In this document: piece by piece, positions 1 through 5,380 of the stretch
Numbering within the stretch: the stretch's first letter is position 1
How the letters are laid out: the number at the start of each line of letters is the position of its first letter
Assembly (NCBI GenBank): GCA_028686145.1
Contig: JAQUCQ010000194.1
Location: 1-6,542, forward strand
Source of the DNA: Desulfuromonadaceae bacterium
GTDB taxonomy: Bacteria; Desulfobacterota; Desulfuromonadia; Geobacterales; Pseudopelobacteraceae
Direction of reading: 5' to 3'
DNA: 6,542 nt
The notes under the pieces: generated by a model
Seen by the model: the letters and a program-made list of their open reading frames with translations, nothing else
What the model was told of the DNA's origin: nothing
Database searches by the model: none
Translations under genes and position numbers: made by a program

Positions 1-1
1 C

Positions 2-18
2 CGACGCTCTTCCGATCT
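2..18 (+). other. Illumina adapter remnant at contig end
   Basis: Positions 2-18 read CGACGCTCTTCCGATCT, identical to the last 17 bases of the standard Illumina read-1 adapter. The match ends exactly at the adapter ligation point. This is untrimmed library sequence rather than genomic DNA, so the biological sequence starts near position 19 and the window begins at a contig end. Confidence 0.93.
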
Positions 19-102
19 TCAAATATGGCTGCATCTGCCTTGCATGCTGCCGTGCAGCAGTACCGCTCAACAATTGCTGGTGAAACTCCACCGGTAGGGT
101 AA
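19..102 (+). CDS. Possible C-terminal fragment of an unidentified upstream gene (5' end missing)
   Basis: The frame ending in TAA at 100-102 is open back to the adapter junction. It encodes about 27 residues including AASALHAAVQQYR, which looks like an amphipathic C-terminal helix, followed by a short Thr/Pro-rich tail. It is co-directional with xerD, and 56 bases separate its stop from the xerD start. The product cannot be identified: only the tail survives and I recognise no family signature. An open frame this short could also arise by chance; the protein-like composition and the position just before xerD are the only support. Any residues read before position 19 come from the adapter and must be ignored. 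Confidence 0.35.
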   Translation, partial: SNMAASALHAAVQQYRSTIAGETPPVG

Positions 103-158
103 GTATACTCTGGTCGGCAAGACTATTTTCCGTTCCAGTGCCTTAAAAGGCGGCCCCA

Positions 159-1046
159 TTGAACGATTACCTCGACCTTTTCATATCCTATCTTATCGTA
201 GAAAAAGGGCTCTCAGCCAACACTGGGAGTGCGTACAGCCACGATCTTGCCCGCTATCTTGATTTTCTTGAAAAAGCGGGACGGATTAAACCGTCAGATA
301 TTGGCCCGGCTGATATTGTTGCCTTTATGGTTTCCCTGCAGAAGCAGGAGATTGGTCCTCGTAGTCGAGCCCGTTGCCTGTCTGCCATTCGCATGTTCCA
401 TAAATTTCTGATGATCGAAAATTACGCCGAAAGCAATCCGGCCACAATAATAGAAGCCCCGCGCACGCTGCATAAACTGCCGCAGTTTCTCGATTGTCGC
501 GAAGTCGATGTTTTGTTTGGCGCCTGCCAGGGAGAGCAGGGCGAGGATCTGCGCGACCATGCCATGCTGGAACTTCTCTATGCTACTGGCCTGAGGGTTT
601 CAGAGCTGGTTAATCTTAAGCTGCGCGAAATCAATCTCGATTCCGGCTATCTAATGACGGTGGGAAAGGGCAACAAGGAACGTCTGGTGCCGGTCGGTGA
701 ATCAGCCCGTATGCGGGTAGCAGTCTATCTCGACAAGGTTCGGCTGAAACTTGACCCTCAACGGCAGAATCCATACTTGTTTCTCTCCCGCCTCGGTGGA
801 GCTATGACCCGCCAGGCTTTCTGGAATATTGTCAAGAAAAGGACACAGCTGGCGGCAATTCGAAAAAATATCTCACCGCACACTCTGCGGCATTCTTTTG
901 CCACTCATCTGCTGGAAAACGGTGCAGATTTGCGTAGTGTACAGATCATGCTGGGGCATGCAGATCTGTCCAGTACCCAAATCTATACCCATGTCACCCG
1001 CGAACGACTTAAACGCCTCCATCAGAAGATTCATCCCCGCGGATAA
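159..1046 (+). CDS. xerD: Site-specific tyrosine recombinase XerD
   Basis: Cytoplasmic tyrosine recombinase. In the family, XerC and XerD act together at the chromosomal dif site to resolve chromosome dimers, coupled to FtsK at division. The 295-residue length is normal for XerC/D. An N-terminal SAM-like core-binding domain covers roughly residues 1-90 and the catalytic domain roughly 110-285. The full catalytic set is visible: R146 in ATGLRVSEL, K170 in VGKGNKERLVP, H241 and R244 in SPHTLRHSFATHLL, H267 in MLGHADLSS and the nucleophile Y276 in TQIYTHV. The start is TTG at 159: a stop lies in frame at 144-146, no ATG or GTG is available between, and AAAAGG at 145-150 is a Shine-Dalgarno sequence 8 bases upstream. 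The N-terminus MNDYLDLFISYLIVEKGLS fits XerD better than XerC. No dif-like site was seen in the window. The following operon has its own promoter, so xerD is probably a separate transcription unit. Confidence 0.95.
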   Translation: MNDYLDLFISYLIVEKGLSANTGSAYSHDLARYLDFLEKAGRIKPSDIGPADIVAFMVSLQKQEIGPRSRARCLSAIRMFHKFLMIENYAESNPATIIEAPRTLHKLPQFLDCREVDVLFGACQGEQGEDLRDHAMLELLYATGLRVSELVNLKLREINLDSGYLMTVGKGNKERLVPVGESARMRVAVYLDKVRLKLDPQRQNPYLFLSRLGGAMTRQAFWNIVKKRTQLAAIRKNISPHTLRHSFATHLLENGADLRSVQIMLGHADLSSTQIYTHVTRERLKRLHQKIHPRG

Positions 1047-1085
1047 GGTGCTGATCGCTTCCCTCCATTGTTTCGCGTAGTTTTA

Positions 1086-1114
1086 TTGACACTTCTGAGT
1101 AATCAGATTAAAAT
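1086..1114 (+). promoter_or_regulatory. Sigma-70 type promoter for the pgpH-ybeY-dgkA operon
   Basis: A perfect -35 box TTGACA lies at 1086-1091. It is separated by exactly 17 bases from TAAAAT at 1109-1114, which matches the TATAAT -10 consensus at 5 of 6 positions. It sits in the 107-base gap between xerD and pgpH, pointing at pgpH. Transcription would start near 1121, giving a leader of about 33-48 nt depending on the pgpH start used. Confidence 0.65.
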
Positions 1115-1153
1115 CTAAAACTTGTAGTAAATGGCTTAAATCCAACACATCCA

Positions 1154-3607
1154 GTGGCGCATGTCTCTATGTCCGAACAATCCGGCAGTAAGAAGGAACA
1201 GTATACACTGACATATTTGAGTCAGCTCGGTACGAATCTGCTTGATTCTCTGGTCAAGAAGTTTTCCAATCCCGATACTGCCCGCCGCAACCGGTTTATT
1301 CTGCTCATTTCTACCGCACTGCTGCTGACATTTACCATCCTTCCCAATCAACACATTTCTGATCTTACGTATAAAGTTGGCGATATTGCCACATCCGATA
1401 TTCGTGTAACGCAGGATCTTCTTGTAGAAGATAAGGCCTTGACGGAGCAGCGACGCAAAGATGCCGCCAAAAATGCTCCGGTTGTTTATAACTTGAACAA
1501 TCTGGTGTCAAGTACCATTACTGACAAACTACAGCAGGTCGTTGCGGTTGTAAATGCGGGTCGCGGTGAAAAGCCGGGGGAAAGTATTTCCCAATGGCGT
1601 GCGCAGTTGACGCCGTTGCTGGATACAGATCTGAGTGAGGCTGAAATAATGGCGCTTATTCGGATCAAATCAGGTAAGAACTTTCTGGCAAGTGCGGCAG
1701 AATTGTTGAATGACCTGTATCAGCGAAAAATTGTTCTGGATGGAAAAGTTTTTCAGACTGACACCCGTCGCGGGCTTGAAATAACTGATAACAATGGTCA
1801 TCCTCTCGGAGGGGACATCTCCTTCGCTGTTACAGATATTGGTGAGGCTCGCCGAATTGTTAACTCCTGGCATTTCAATGGGGTGGGATCCACTCATGAT
1901 AACGCACGCATTTCGGCTGTTATTGCCAGAATACTGCTTCCTAACCTCTTCTATAACCGTGAGGCATCTGAAGTCCGTGCCCGCACTGCCATGGAGACGG
2001 TGCGGCCAGTGCTATTCAAACTGCAGAAGGGGGAGATGGTTGTACGGGTCGGGGAACGGATAACCCCCGAAGAGTCCCACAAGCTTGAGGCAATCTTCGG
2101 CAATCAGCTCAGCGGTAGTATCCTTTTTACGGCGCTTGGAACCTTTGCGCTGATTCTGGTGCTGTTTTATTTTCCATACCGGTTTGCCTGCAAAAACATT
2201 CGGAAGTTCAATCCGACCAATAAAGATATCCTTATAATCTCTCTTTTGATCACTATCAGCTTTATCTGCTTCAAGACGGCACTACTGATTACCCACAACA
2301 TTGGTCCGGTATTTCCCTCCATTGATGTATCGAGTTACTACTATCTGTTCCCGTTTGCCGCAGGTGCGATGATAGTCCGGATTTTTATAAACTCCGAAGT
2401 TGCCCTCGTTTATTGTGCCATTCTGGCCCCGATGCTTGGAATCATGTTTGAGAATAACATGCAGATTGTTATCTATTCATTGCTGGGGAGTATTGTCGGT
2501 GCCCATGGTGTTCGGCATTGCACTCGGCGCGGTACGGTCTACGCTGCCGGATTTAAGATTTCTATCGTCAATCTGGCTTTGGCGCTATCATTCCAGACGT
2601 TAAACAATGCCATATTTACAACTCAAACTTTGTACATAGCCCTTTTTGCCATTCTTAGTGGTTTTATCAGCGCAGGATTTGTGTCGAGCTTTATTCCACT
2701 TATTGAAACACTTTTTCAGTATACAACCGATATCAAGTTGCTTGAACTTGCCAACCTCAACTCTCCGGTACTTCGGGAACTGATGGTCAAGGCTCCCGGC
2801 ACGTATCATCACAGCGTTATTGTTGGTAATCTGGGAGAAGTGGCTGCTGAATCTATCGGTGCTAATCCTTTGTTGGCAAGAGTTGCAGCCTATTATCACG
2901 ATATCGGGAAAGCATCAAAACCGCTCTATTTTATCGAAAATCAGGCTGGTGAAGAAAATCGCCATGATAAACTTACTCCCAGCATGAGTGCGCTGATTCT
3001 GATTTCACATATCAAGGAAGGCGCCGAGCTGGCCCGTGAAAACAGGTTGGGACAGCCAATTATTGATATTCTCCGGCAGCATCACGGCACAGCTTTAATA
3101 AAGTTTTTCTACGAGCGAGCCAAAAGTCAGGCTACCGCCGCTGGACAGACTGTTGAGGAAAAAGATTTCCGCTATCCTGGGCCGAAGCCGCAGACGCGCG
3201 AGGCGGGAATTGTTATGCTTGCAGACTGTGTCGAAGCGGCCTCCCGTACCCTTGTTAATCCAACGCCTGACCGCATTCAGGGATTAGTTCAGAAACTTAT
3301 CAATAATGTTTTTGTTGATGGTCAACTGGATGAATGTGAATTGACCCTGAAAAATCTGCACGAAATTGCCAGGAGTTTTACTGCTATTCTGAACGGCATC
3401 TTTCATCATCGGGTTGATTATCCCGAACCTGCTTACAAAGTGGGAGATCGTTCTAAAAAGGTGGAAATCCGTGATCTTGGCAAATCTGAACATGGAGTAG
3501 AATTGCATGTTGATACTGTTGAACAATCGCCAGAGACGCCACCACTTCAAGGCTCAGCTCCTCAAAAAGGTCGCGGTGAGAATCTTAAACGCCTTGGGAT
3601 GTCCTGA
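1154..3607 (+). CDS. pgpH: 7TM-HD family phosphohydrolase, PgpH-like (cyclic-di-AMP phosphodiesterase family)
   Basis: Inner-membrane phosphodiesterase. Characterised PgpH proteins hydrolyse c-di-AMP to pApA; the substrate here is inferred from family. Layout: one membrane segment at about residues 47-63, an extracytoplasmic domain to about 318 (7TMR-HDED type), seven membrane helices at about 321-514, then a cytoplasmic HD domain. The HD metal ligands are visible: H553 in TYHHSVIVGNL, H582 and D583 in YYHDIGK, H619 in LISHIKEG, H643 and H644 in RQHHGT, and D691 in MLADCVEAASR. Spacing of the first five follows the spacing I recall for Listeria PgpH. The start is uncertain: GTG at 1154 or ATG at 1169, neither with a clear Shine-Dalgarno sequence. 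ATG 1169 would give 812 residues. It leads an operon with ybeY and the DgkA-PAP2 gene. Its low-complexity C-terminal tail (after about residue 785) overlaps ybeY by 101 nt. Confidence 0.93.
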   Translation: MAHVSMSEQSGSKKEQYTLTYLSQLGTNLLDSLVKKFSNPDTARRNRFILLISTALLLTFTILPNQHISDLTYKVGDIATSDIRVTQDLLVEDKALTEQRRKDAAKNAPVVYNLNNLVSSTITDKLQQVVAVVNAGRGEKPGESISQWRAQLTPLLDTDLSEAEIMALIRIKSGKNFLASAAELLNDLYQRKIVLDGKVFQTDTRRGLEITDNNGHPLGGDISFAVTDIGEARRIVNSWHFNGVGSTHDNARISAVIARILLPNLFYNREASEVRARTAMETVRPVLFKLQKGEMVVRVGERITPEESHKLEAIFGNQLSGSILFTALGTFALILVLFYFPYRFACKNIRKFNPTNKDILIISLLITISFICFKTALLITHNIGPVFPSIDVSSYYYLFPFAAGAMIVRIFINSEVALVYCAILAPMLGIMFENNMQIVIYSLLGSIVGAHGVRHCTRRGTVYAAGFKISIVNLALALSFQTLNNAIFTTQTLYIALFAILSGFISAGFVSSFIPLIETLFQYTTDIKLLELANLNSPVLRELMVKAPGTYHHSVIVGNLGEVAAESIGANPLLARVAAYYHDIGKASKPLYFIENQAGEENRHDKLTPSMSALILISHIKEGAELARENRLGQPIIDILRQHHGTALIKFFYERAKSQATAAGQTVEEKDFRYPGPKPQTREAGIVMLADCVEAASRTLVNPTPDRIQGLVQKLINNVFVDGQLDECELTLKNLHEIARSFTAILNGIFHHRVDYPEPAYKVGDRSKKVEIRDLGKSEHGVELHVDTVEQSPETPPLQGSAPQKGRGENLKRLGMS
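3494..3497 (+). promoter_or_regulatory. ybeY ribosome binding site inside pgpH
   Basis: GGAG lies 9 bases before the ATG at 3507. It decides the ybeY start and supports a genuine 101-nt gene overlap rather than a shorter ybeY. The bases at the same time encode residues 781-782 of PgpH (Gly-Val) and the base just before them. Confidence 0.6.
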
Positions 3608-3977
3608 AGGGACAGAGCTTTCTATTTCAGTTGTGGGTGACCGCTCGATTCGGATTATTAATAGGGAGTATCTTGCCAAGGATCGTCCGACCAATGTAAT
3701 TTCATTCTCACTGCAGGAAGGTGACTGCGGAGGAGTAAATCCTCAAGCACTGGGTGATGTGGTAATCTCGGCCGATACCGCTGCCCGAGAAGCGCAAGAG
3801 GGTGGAATGGAGTTCTTTGAGCGTCTGTCGTTTCTCTTGTTGCACGGGATACTGCATCTGCGTGGCTATGATCATGAGCGAAGCGGTGAGGCGGAAGCAC
3901 AAAAAATGCAGCAGAAGGAGCAGCAGCTATTCAGAACTCTGAAGAAGGAAGGGTTGTTAAACCCGAACGGTTTATAG
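3507..3977 (+). CDS. ybeY: Endoribonuclease YbeY, 16S rRNA maturation factor
   Basis: Cytoplasmic zinc metalloprotein of the UPF0054 family, required for 16S rRNA 3'-end maturation and late 30S quality control. The zinc motif HGxxHLxGYDH is intact, with H113, H117 and H123 as ligands. The conserved stretches NREYLAKDRPTNVISF (about 52-67) and LGDVVISADTA (about 82-92) precede it. The 156-residue length is normal. The ATG at 3507 is chosen because the first residues, LNNRQRR, match the usual YbeY N-terminus and GGAG at 3494-3497 lies 9 bases upstream. This places the start 101 nt inside pgpH, in the +1 frame, so translational coupling is likely. The last residues, beyond KKEGLL, are atypical, and the DgkA-like frame (-1) becomes recognisable at the same point. 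A GTTAAAC heptamer lies at 3956-3962. Confidence 0.94.
   Translation: MLILLNNRQRRHHFKAQLLKKVAVRILNALGCPEGTELSISVVGDRSIRIINREYLAKDRPTNVISFSLQEGDCGGVNPQALGDVVISADTAAREAQEGGMEFFERLSFLLLHGILHLRGYDHERSGEAEAQKMQQKEQQLFRTLKKEGLLNPNGL
3915..3931 (+). promoter_or_regulatory. Shine-Dalgarno AAGGAG and possible ATT start codon for dgkA
   Basis: AAGGAG at 3915-3920 lies 8 bases before ATT at 3929-3931, which is in frame with the DgkA-PAP2 gene. ATT is a rare but real initiation codon (for example infC in E. coli). Starting here adds 35 residues and restores the complete kinase domain. The same bases encode a Gln/Lys/Glu-rich part of YbeY, so the purine-rich match may be accidental. Confidence 0.3.
3956..3962 (+). 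promoter_or_regulatory. Candidate -1 frameshift slippery heptamer GTTAAAC
   Basis: In the ybeY frame the heptamer reads G-TTA-AAC, the phase needed for tandem -1 slippage. The same heptamer is the known ORF1a/1b shift site of equine arteritis virus. Slippage would pass from ybeY residue 152 straight into the DgkA-like frame (Pro-Glu-Arg-Phe) and give a fusion of about 385 residues. A purine-rich Shine-Dalgarno-like run (AAGAAGGAAGGG, 3942-3953) lies just upstream. A small hairpin at 3985-3998 begins 22 bases downstream, farther than is usual. No function is demonstrated. Confidence 0.3.
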
Positions 3978-4033
3978 AATCGGCCAACTGCGCAGTTGAG
4001 GGTATTCTGCACGCAGCTCGCACTGAAAAACAT
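3959..4033 (+). other. Coding extension: conserved DgkA N-terminus without a standard start codon
   Basis: In the frame of the DgkA-PAP2 gene, upstream of its first ATG at 4034, the DNA encodes KPERFIESANCAVEGI followed by LHAARTEKH. This is the typical amphipathic N-terminal helix of DgkA-family kinases. It includes the Glu (codon 4025-4027) that should correspond to the ATP/metal-binding Glu28 of E. coli DgkA. The frame is open back to a stop at 3887-3889 but holds no ATG, GTG or TTG. The region is therefore very probably translated; how translation enters it is unresolved. It may be an ATT start at 3929, -1 slippage from ybeY at 3956-3962, or a one-base error. Confidence 0.7.
3985..3998. 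repeat. 14-bp perfect palindrome in the dgkA N-terminal region
   Basis: CAACTGCGCAGTTG is its own reverse complement. As RNA it can form a 5-bp stem with a GCGC loop, 22 bases after the GTTAAAC heptamer and 7 bases after the ybeY stop. It may be a weak structural element at the junction or chance. Confidence 0.4.
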
Positions 4034-4663
4034 ATGCGCATTCATTTTATTGCGACTATTGTTGTGCTGCTGGCGGTTTTATTTCTCAAAGTTACCCCTC
4101 TGGAGTTTGCTTTGCTTGCACTTTCAATCTTGTCAGTGCTGTGCGCCGAGATGTTTAATACTGCTGTGGAAGCCATTGTTGATCTTGTTTCTCCCGGTTA
4201 TCATCCGTTGGCTAAAATTGCAAAAGATACGGCTGCCGGTGCCGTGTTAATTGCGTCCTGCGGAGCCGCCATTATGGCGTATCTGATTCTGGCTAAATAT
4301 GTTATGCCGCGTTATGGGGAGGTTCTTGCGATGTTCGGCACTGTGTCTGACATGGGTACGATCGTATCTGTCCTGATCGTAGTTATTGTTGTTATTATCG
4401 TAAAGAGCGCTACCAGCACTGGGACCCCTCTTCATGGCGGTATACCAAGCGGTCACGCTGCTGTCGCGTTCTCAATCGCCACTGCCGTGTCGCTGAACAC
4501 CCATGATCCCCTCATTTCGGTACTTTCACTCCTGCTGGCAACCATGGTGAGCCACTCGCGCCTGTTGATGAAAATACACACAATGCGTGAAATTATTATA
4601 GGCGCATCCATTGGTTCAATTATTACGCTGCTGGTTCTCCAAATTTTCAAAATGTATGCATGA
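4034..4663 (+). CDS. dgkA: DgkA-like lipid kinase fused to a PAP2 phosphatase domain
   Basis: Inner-membrane fusion protein. The first part is of the prokaryotic diacylglycerol/undecaprenol kinase family, with the signature CAEMFNTAVEAIVDL (E39, N42, E46, D50) and HPLAKIAKDTAAGAVL. The second part is a PAP2 (phosphatidic acid phosphatase) domain with PSGHAAVAF (H141) and SRLLMKIHTMRE (R176, H182). The PAP2 signature departs from consensus: K124 is followed by TP instead of RP, and the last position is E186 rather than Asp. About five hydrophobic segments are visible. Such fusions could interconvert phosphorylated and free lipid; which lipid is unknown. The coordinates use the first canonical ATG, giving 209 residues, but this would lose the N-terminal helix and an expected catalytic Glu. 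The real product probably starts upstream: from ATT at 3929 (244 residues) or as a frameshift fusion with YbeY. It is convergent with the glutaredoxin gene, 19 bases away. Confidence 0.88.
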   Translation: MRIHFIATIVVLLAVLFLKVTPLEFALLALSILSVLCAEMFNTAVEAIVDLVSPGYHPLAKIAKDTAAGAVLIASCGAAIMAYLILAKYVMPRYGEVLAMFGTVSDMGTIVSVLIVVIVVIIVKSATSTGTPLHGGIPSGHAAVAFSIATAVSLNTHDPLISVLSLLLATMVSHSRLLMKIHTMREIIIGASIGSIITLLVLQIFKMYA

Positions 4664-4682
4664 TAATCTGCTGTGCCACTCC

Positions 4683-5063
4683 CTACTTTGAGCGGAACTT
4701 TTGCAGTGTGCTCTGAAACAGCTCTGGCGTAAATCCTTTCATGACAGTTTCATCTTTACCGGTGCCGATAACAAGAACCGGAACTCCGGTGCTGTTGTAT
4801 TTAAGCGTCAGGTCATCCATTGCTTTCGAATCAAGCTCGACATCTCGATTGATGAACGGGATATTGTTTTTGACCAGGTATTCCTTGGCTTCACGGCAAT
4901 GAGGACACCATGCGACTGAAAACAGTACGATCTGAGGATATTGTTTTACTGCAGTTGTTCCGGCAGGGTTCACGGCACCTTGGCGAGTTCCTTCAGCGCC
5001 AGAAGACACACCGGCTATCAAGGTTAAGGCTAAAGCTAAGGTTGCGCATACTGTTCGTATCAT
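4683..5063 (-). CDS. Exported glutaredoxin-like thiol-disulfide protein
   Basis: A 126-residue thioredoxin-fold protein. Residues 1 to about 22 form a signal peptide: Arg3, a hydrophobic core LALALTLIAGV, and a probable signal peptidase I cut after SSGA. The mature part has beta strand IVLFSVAWCPHC with the redox motif C53-P-H-C56, then KEYLVKNNIPF, and the cis-proline segment GVPVLVIG (P95), as in glutaredoxins. The CPHC dipeptide is the same as in DsbA, which suggests an oxidising or isomerising role in the periplasm, but this is inference. AAGGAG (complement of 5072-5077) lies 8 bases before the ATG. A weak promoter, TTGATT-N18-TACACT, can be read upstream on the minus strand. It is convergent with dgkA (19 bases between stops), with no clear terminator, and divergent from the gene at 5381. 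Confidence 0.85.
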   Translation of the reverse strand: MIRTVCATLALALTLIAGVSSGAEGTRQGAVNPAGTTAVKQYPQIVLFSVAWCPHCREAKEYLVKNNIPFINRDVELDSKAMDDLTLKYNSTGVPVLVIGTGKDETVMKGFTPELFQSTLQKFRSK

Positions 5064-5136
5064 TGTAAAATCTCCTTGTTGCTGGTCAGATGGTAGGCAA
5101 CCTTGTAAGTGTACCGCACCTATTACGTGAAAATCA

Positions 5137-5149
5137 ATTTATAAATTAT
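5137..5149. repeat. Direct repeat copy 1, ATTTATAAATTAT
   Basis: This 13-mer recurs exactly at 5313-5325. Here it forms part of a perfect 12-bp palindrome, AATTTATAAATT (5136-5147). It lies about 75 bases upstream of the minus-strand glutaredoxin start. It could be a regulator or AT-hook type binding site, or simple AT-rich chance. Confidence 0.4.
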
Positions 5150-5226
5150 CGGTTTCTAGTCAAATAGTCACGCCGTGAGGAAGTGTCATCGAGAGAGTGG
5201 CACAATGCTCTTTAAAAGGAGGGAAC

Positions 5227-5337
5227 TTGCTACCCTTGATTGACAAAAGCGTATCGAGTAATCCTCCCCCTGAGAAGGCTATTGCTTTGTACGCGCTGAA
5301 TTTAACGTCTTTATTTATAAATTATGCAAGAGTATAA
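5227..5337 (+). CDS. Weak small-ORF candidate, 36 residues, unknown
   Basis: A TTG at 5227 follows AGGAGG (5217-5222) by 4 bases and opens a 36-codon frame ending in TAA at 5335-5337. The product would contain SSNPPPEKAIALYALN and then a hydrophobic stretch LTSLFINYA. The first two thirds look protein-like; the last third is AT-rich and overlaps the promoter elements of the next gene. No family is recognised. A GTG at 5197 could also serve as start. It may be a small gene, a decayed gene end, or chance. Confidence 0.22.
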   Translation: MLPLIDKSVSSNPPPEKAIALYALNLTSLFINYARV

Positions 5338-5338
5338 T
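5310..5338 (+). promoter_or_regulatory. Probable promoter of the Tyr/Pro-rich and glycine-zipper genes
   Basis: A perfect TATAAT -10 box lies at 5333-5338. With 17-base spacing the -35 position (5310-5315) reads TTTATT, a weak match, so an activator may be needed. The leader to the ATG at 5381 would be about 36 nt. Confidence 0.45.
5313..5325. repeat. Direct repeat copy 2, ATTTATAAATTAT
   Basis: Exact second copy of the 13-mer at 5137-5149. It lies 7 bases upstream of the TATAAT box at 5333-5338, in the spacer between the -35 and -10 positions, where a bound regulator could act on the gene at 5381. Confidence 0.4.
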
Positions 5339-5380
5339 ATGTTCAAATAAGGTAAATGTTGCACACGAAGGGGGACGGAA

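Larger units (their letters stand above)
5064..5380. other. Divergent intergenic region between the glutaredoxin gene and the Tyr/Pro-rich gene
   Basis: This 317-base AT-rich stretch holds the ribosome binding site of the minus-strand glutaredoxin gene at its left end. Further in are two copies of the 13-mer ATTTATAAATTAT (5137-5149 and 5313-5325) and a 6-bp stem (5183-5188 with 5198-5203, one G-U pair). AGGAGG at 5217-5222 can pair through GGAGGG with TCCTCC at 5262-5267. There is a TATAAT box at 5333-5338 and a low-confidence small ORF at 5227-5337. I saw no tRNA, known riboswitch core or insertion sequence in it. Confidence 0.6.

Noticed and set aside
936..970. Inverted repeat CAGATC...GATCTG inside xerD
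   Set aside because: It lies within the conserved VQIMLGHADLSS coding stretch, the arms are interrupted by a 3-base bulge, and the protein sequence explains it.
1047..1153. A dif site next to xerD
   Set aside because: No sequence resembling the two 11-bp XerC/XerD arms around a 6-bp centre was found here or elsewhere in the window.
3900..3908. A-run CAAAAAATG as the slippery site into dgkA
   Set aside because: In the ybeY frame the codons are CAA-AAA-ATG, which does not fit the X-XXY-YYZ pattern; the GTTAAAC heptamer fits in phase.
3996..4250. ATG-started plus-strand frame overlapping the start of dgkA
   Set aside because: It is out of frame with the DgkA signature and gives a Cys/Leu-rich peptide of the sort produced by reading membrane-protein DNA in the wrong frame.
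5198..5215. TGGCAC at 5198-5203 as a sigma-54 -24 element
   Set aside because: The -12 GC would have to lie at 5211-5212, where the sequence is TT. TTGC-type boxes nearby (5282-5286, 5359-5362) also lack a correctly spaced GG.
5150..5330. A cyclic-dinucleotide (GEMM) riboswitch, common in Geobacter leaders
   Set aside because: The conserved core elements of that class are not present in this stretch on the plus strand.
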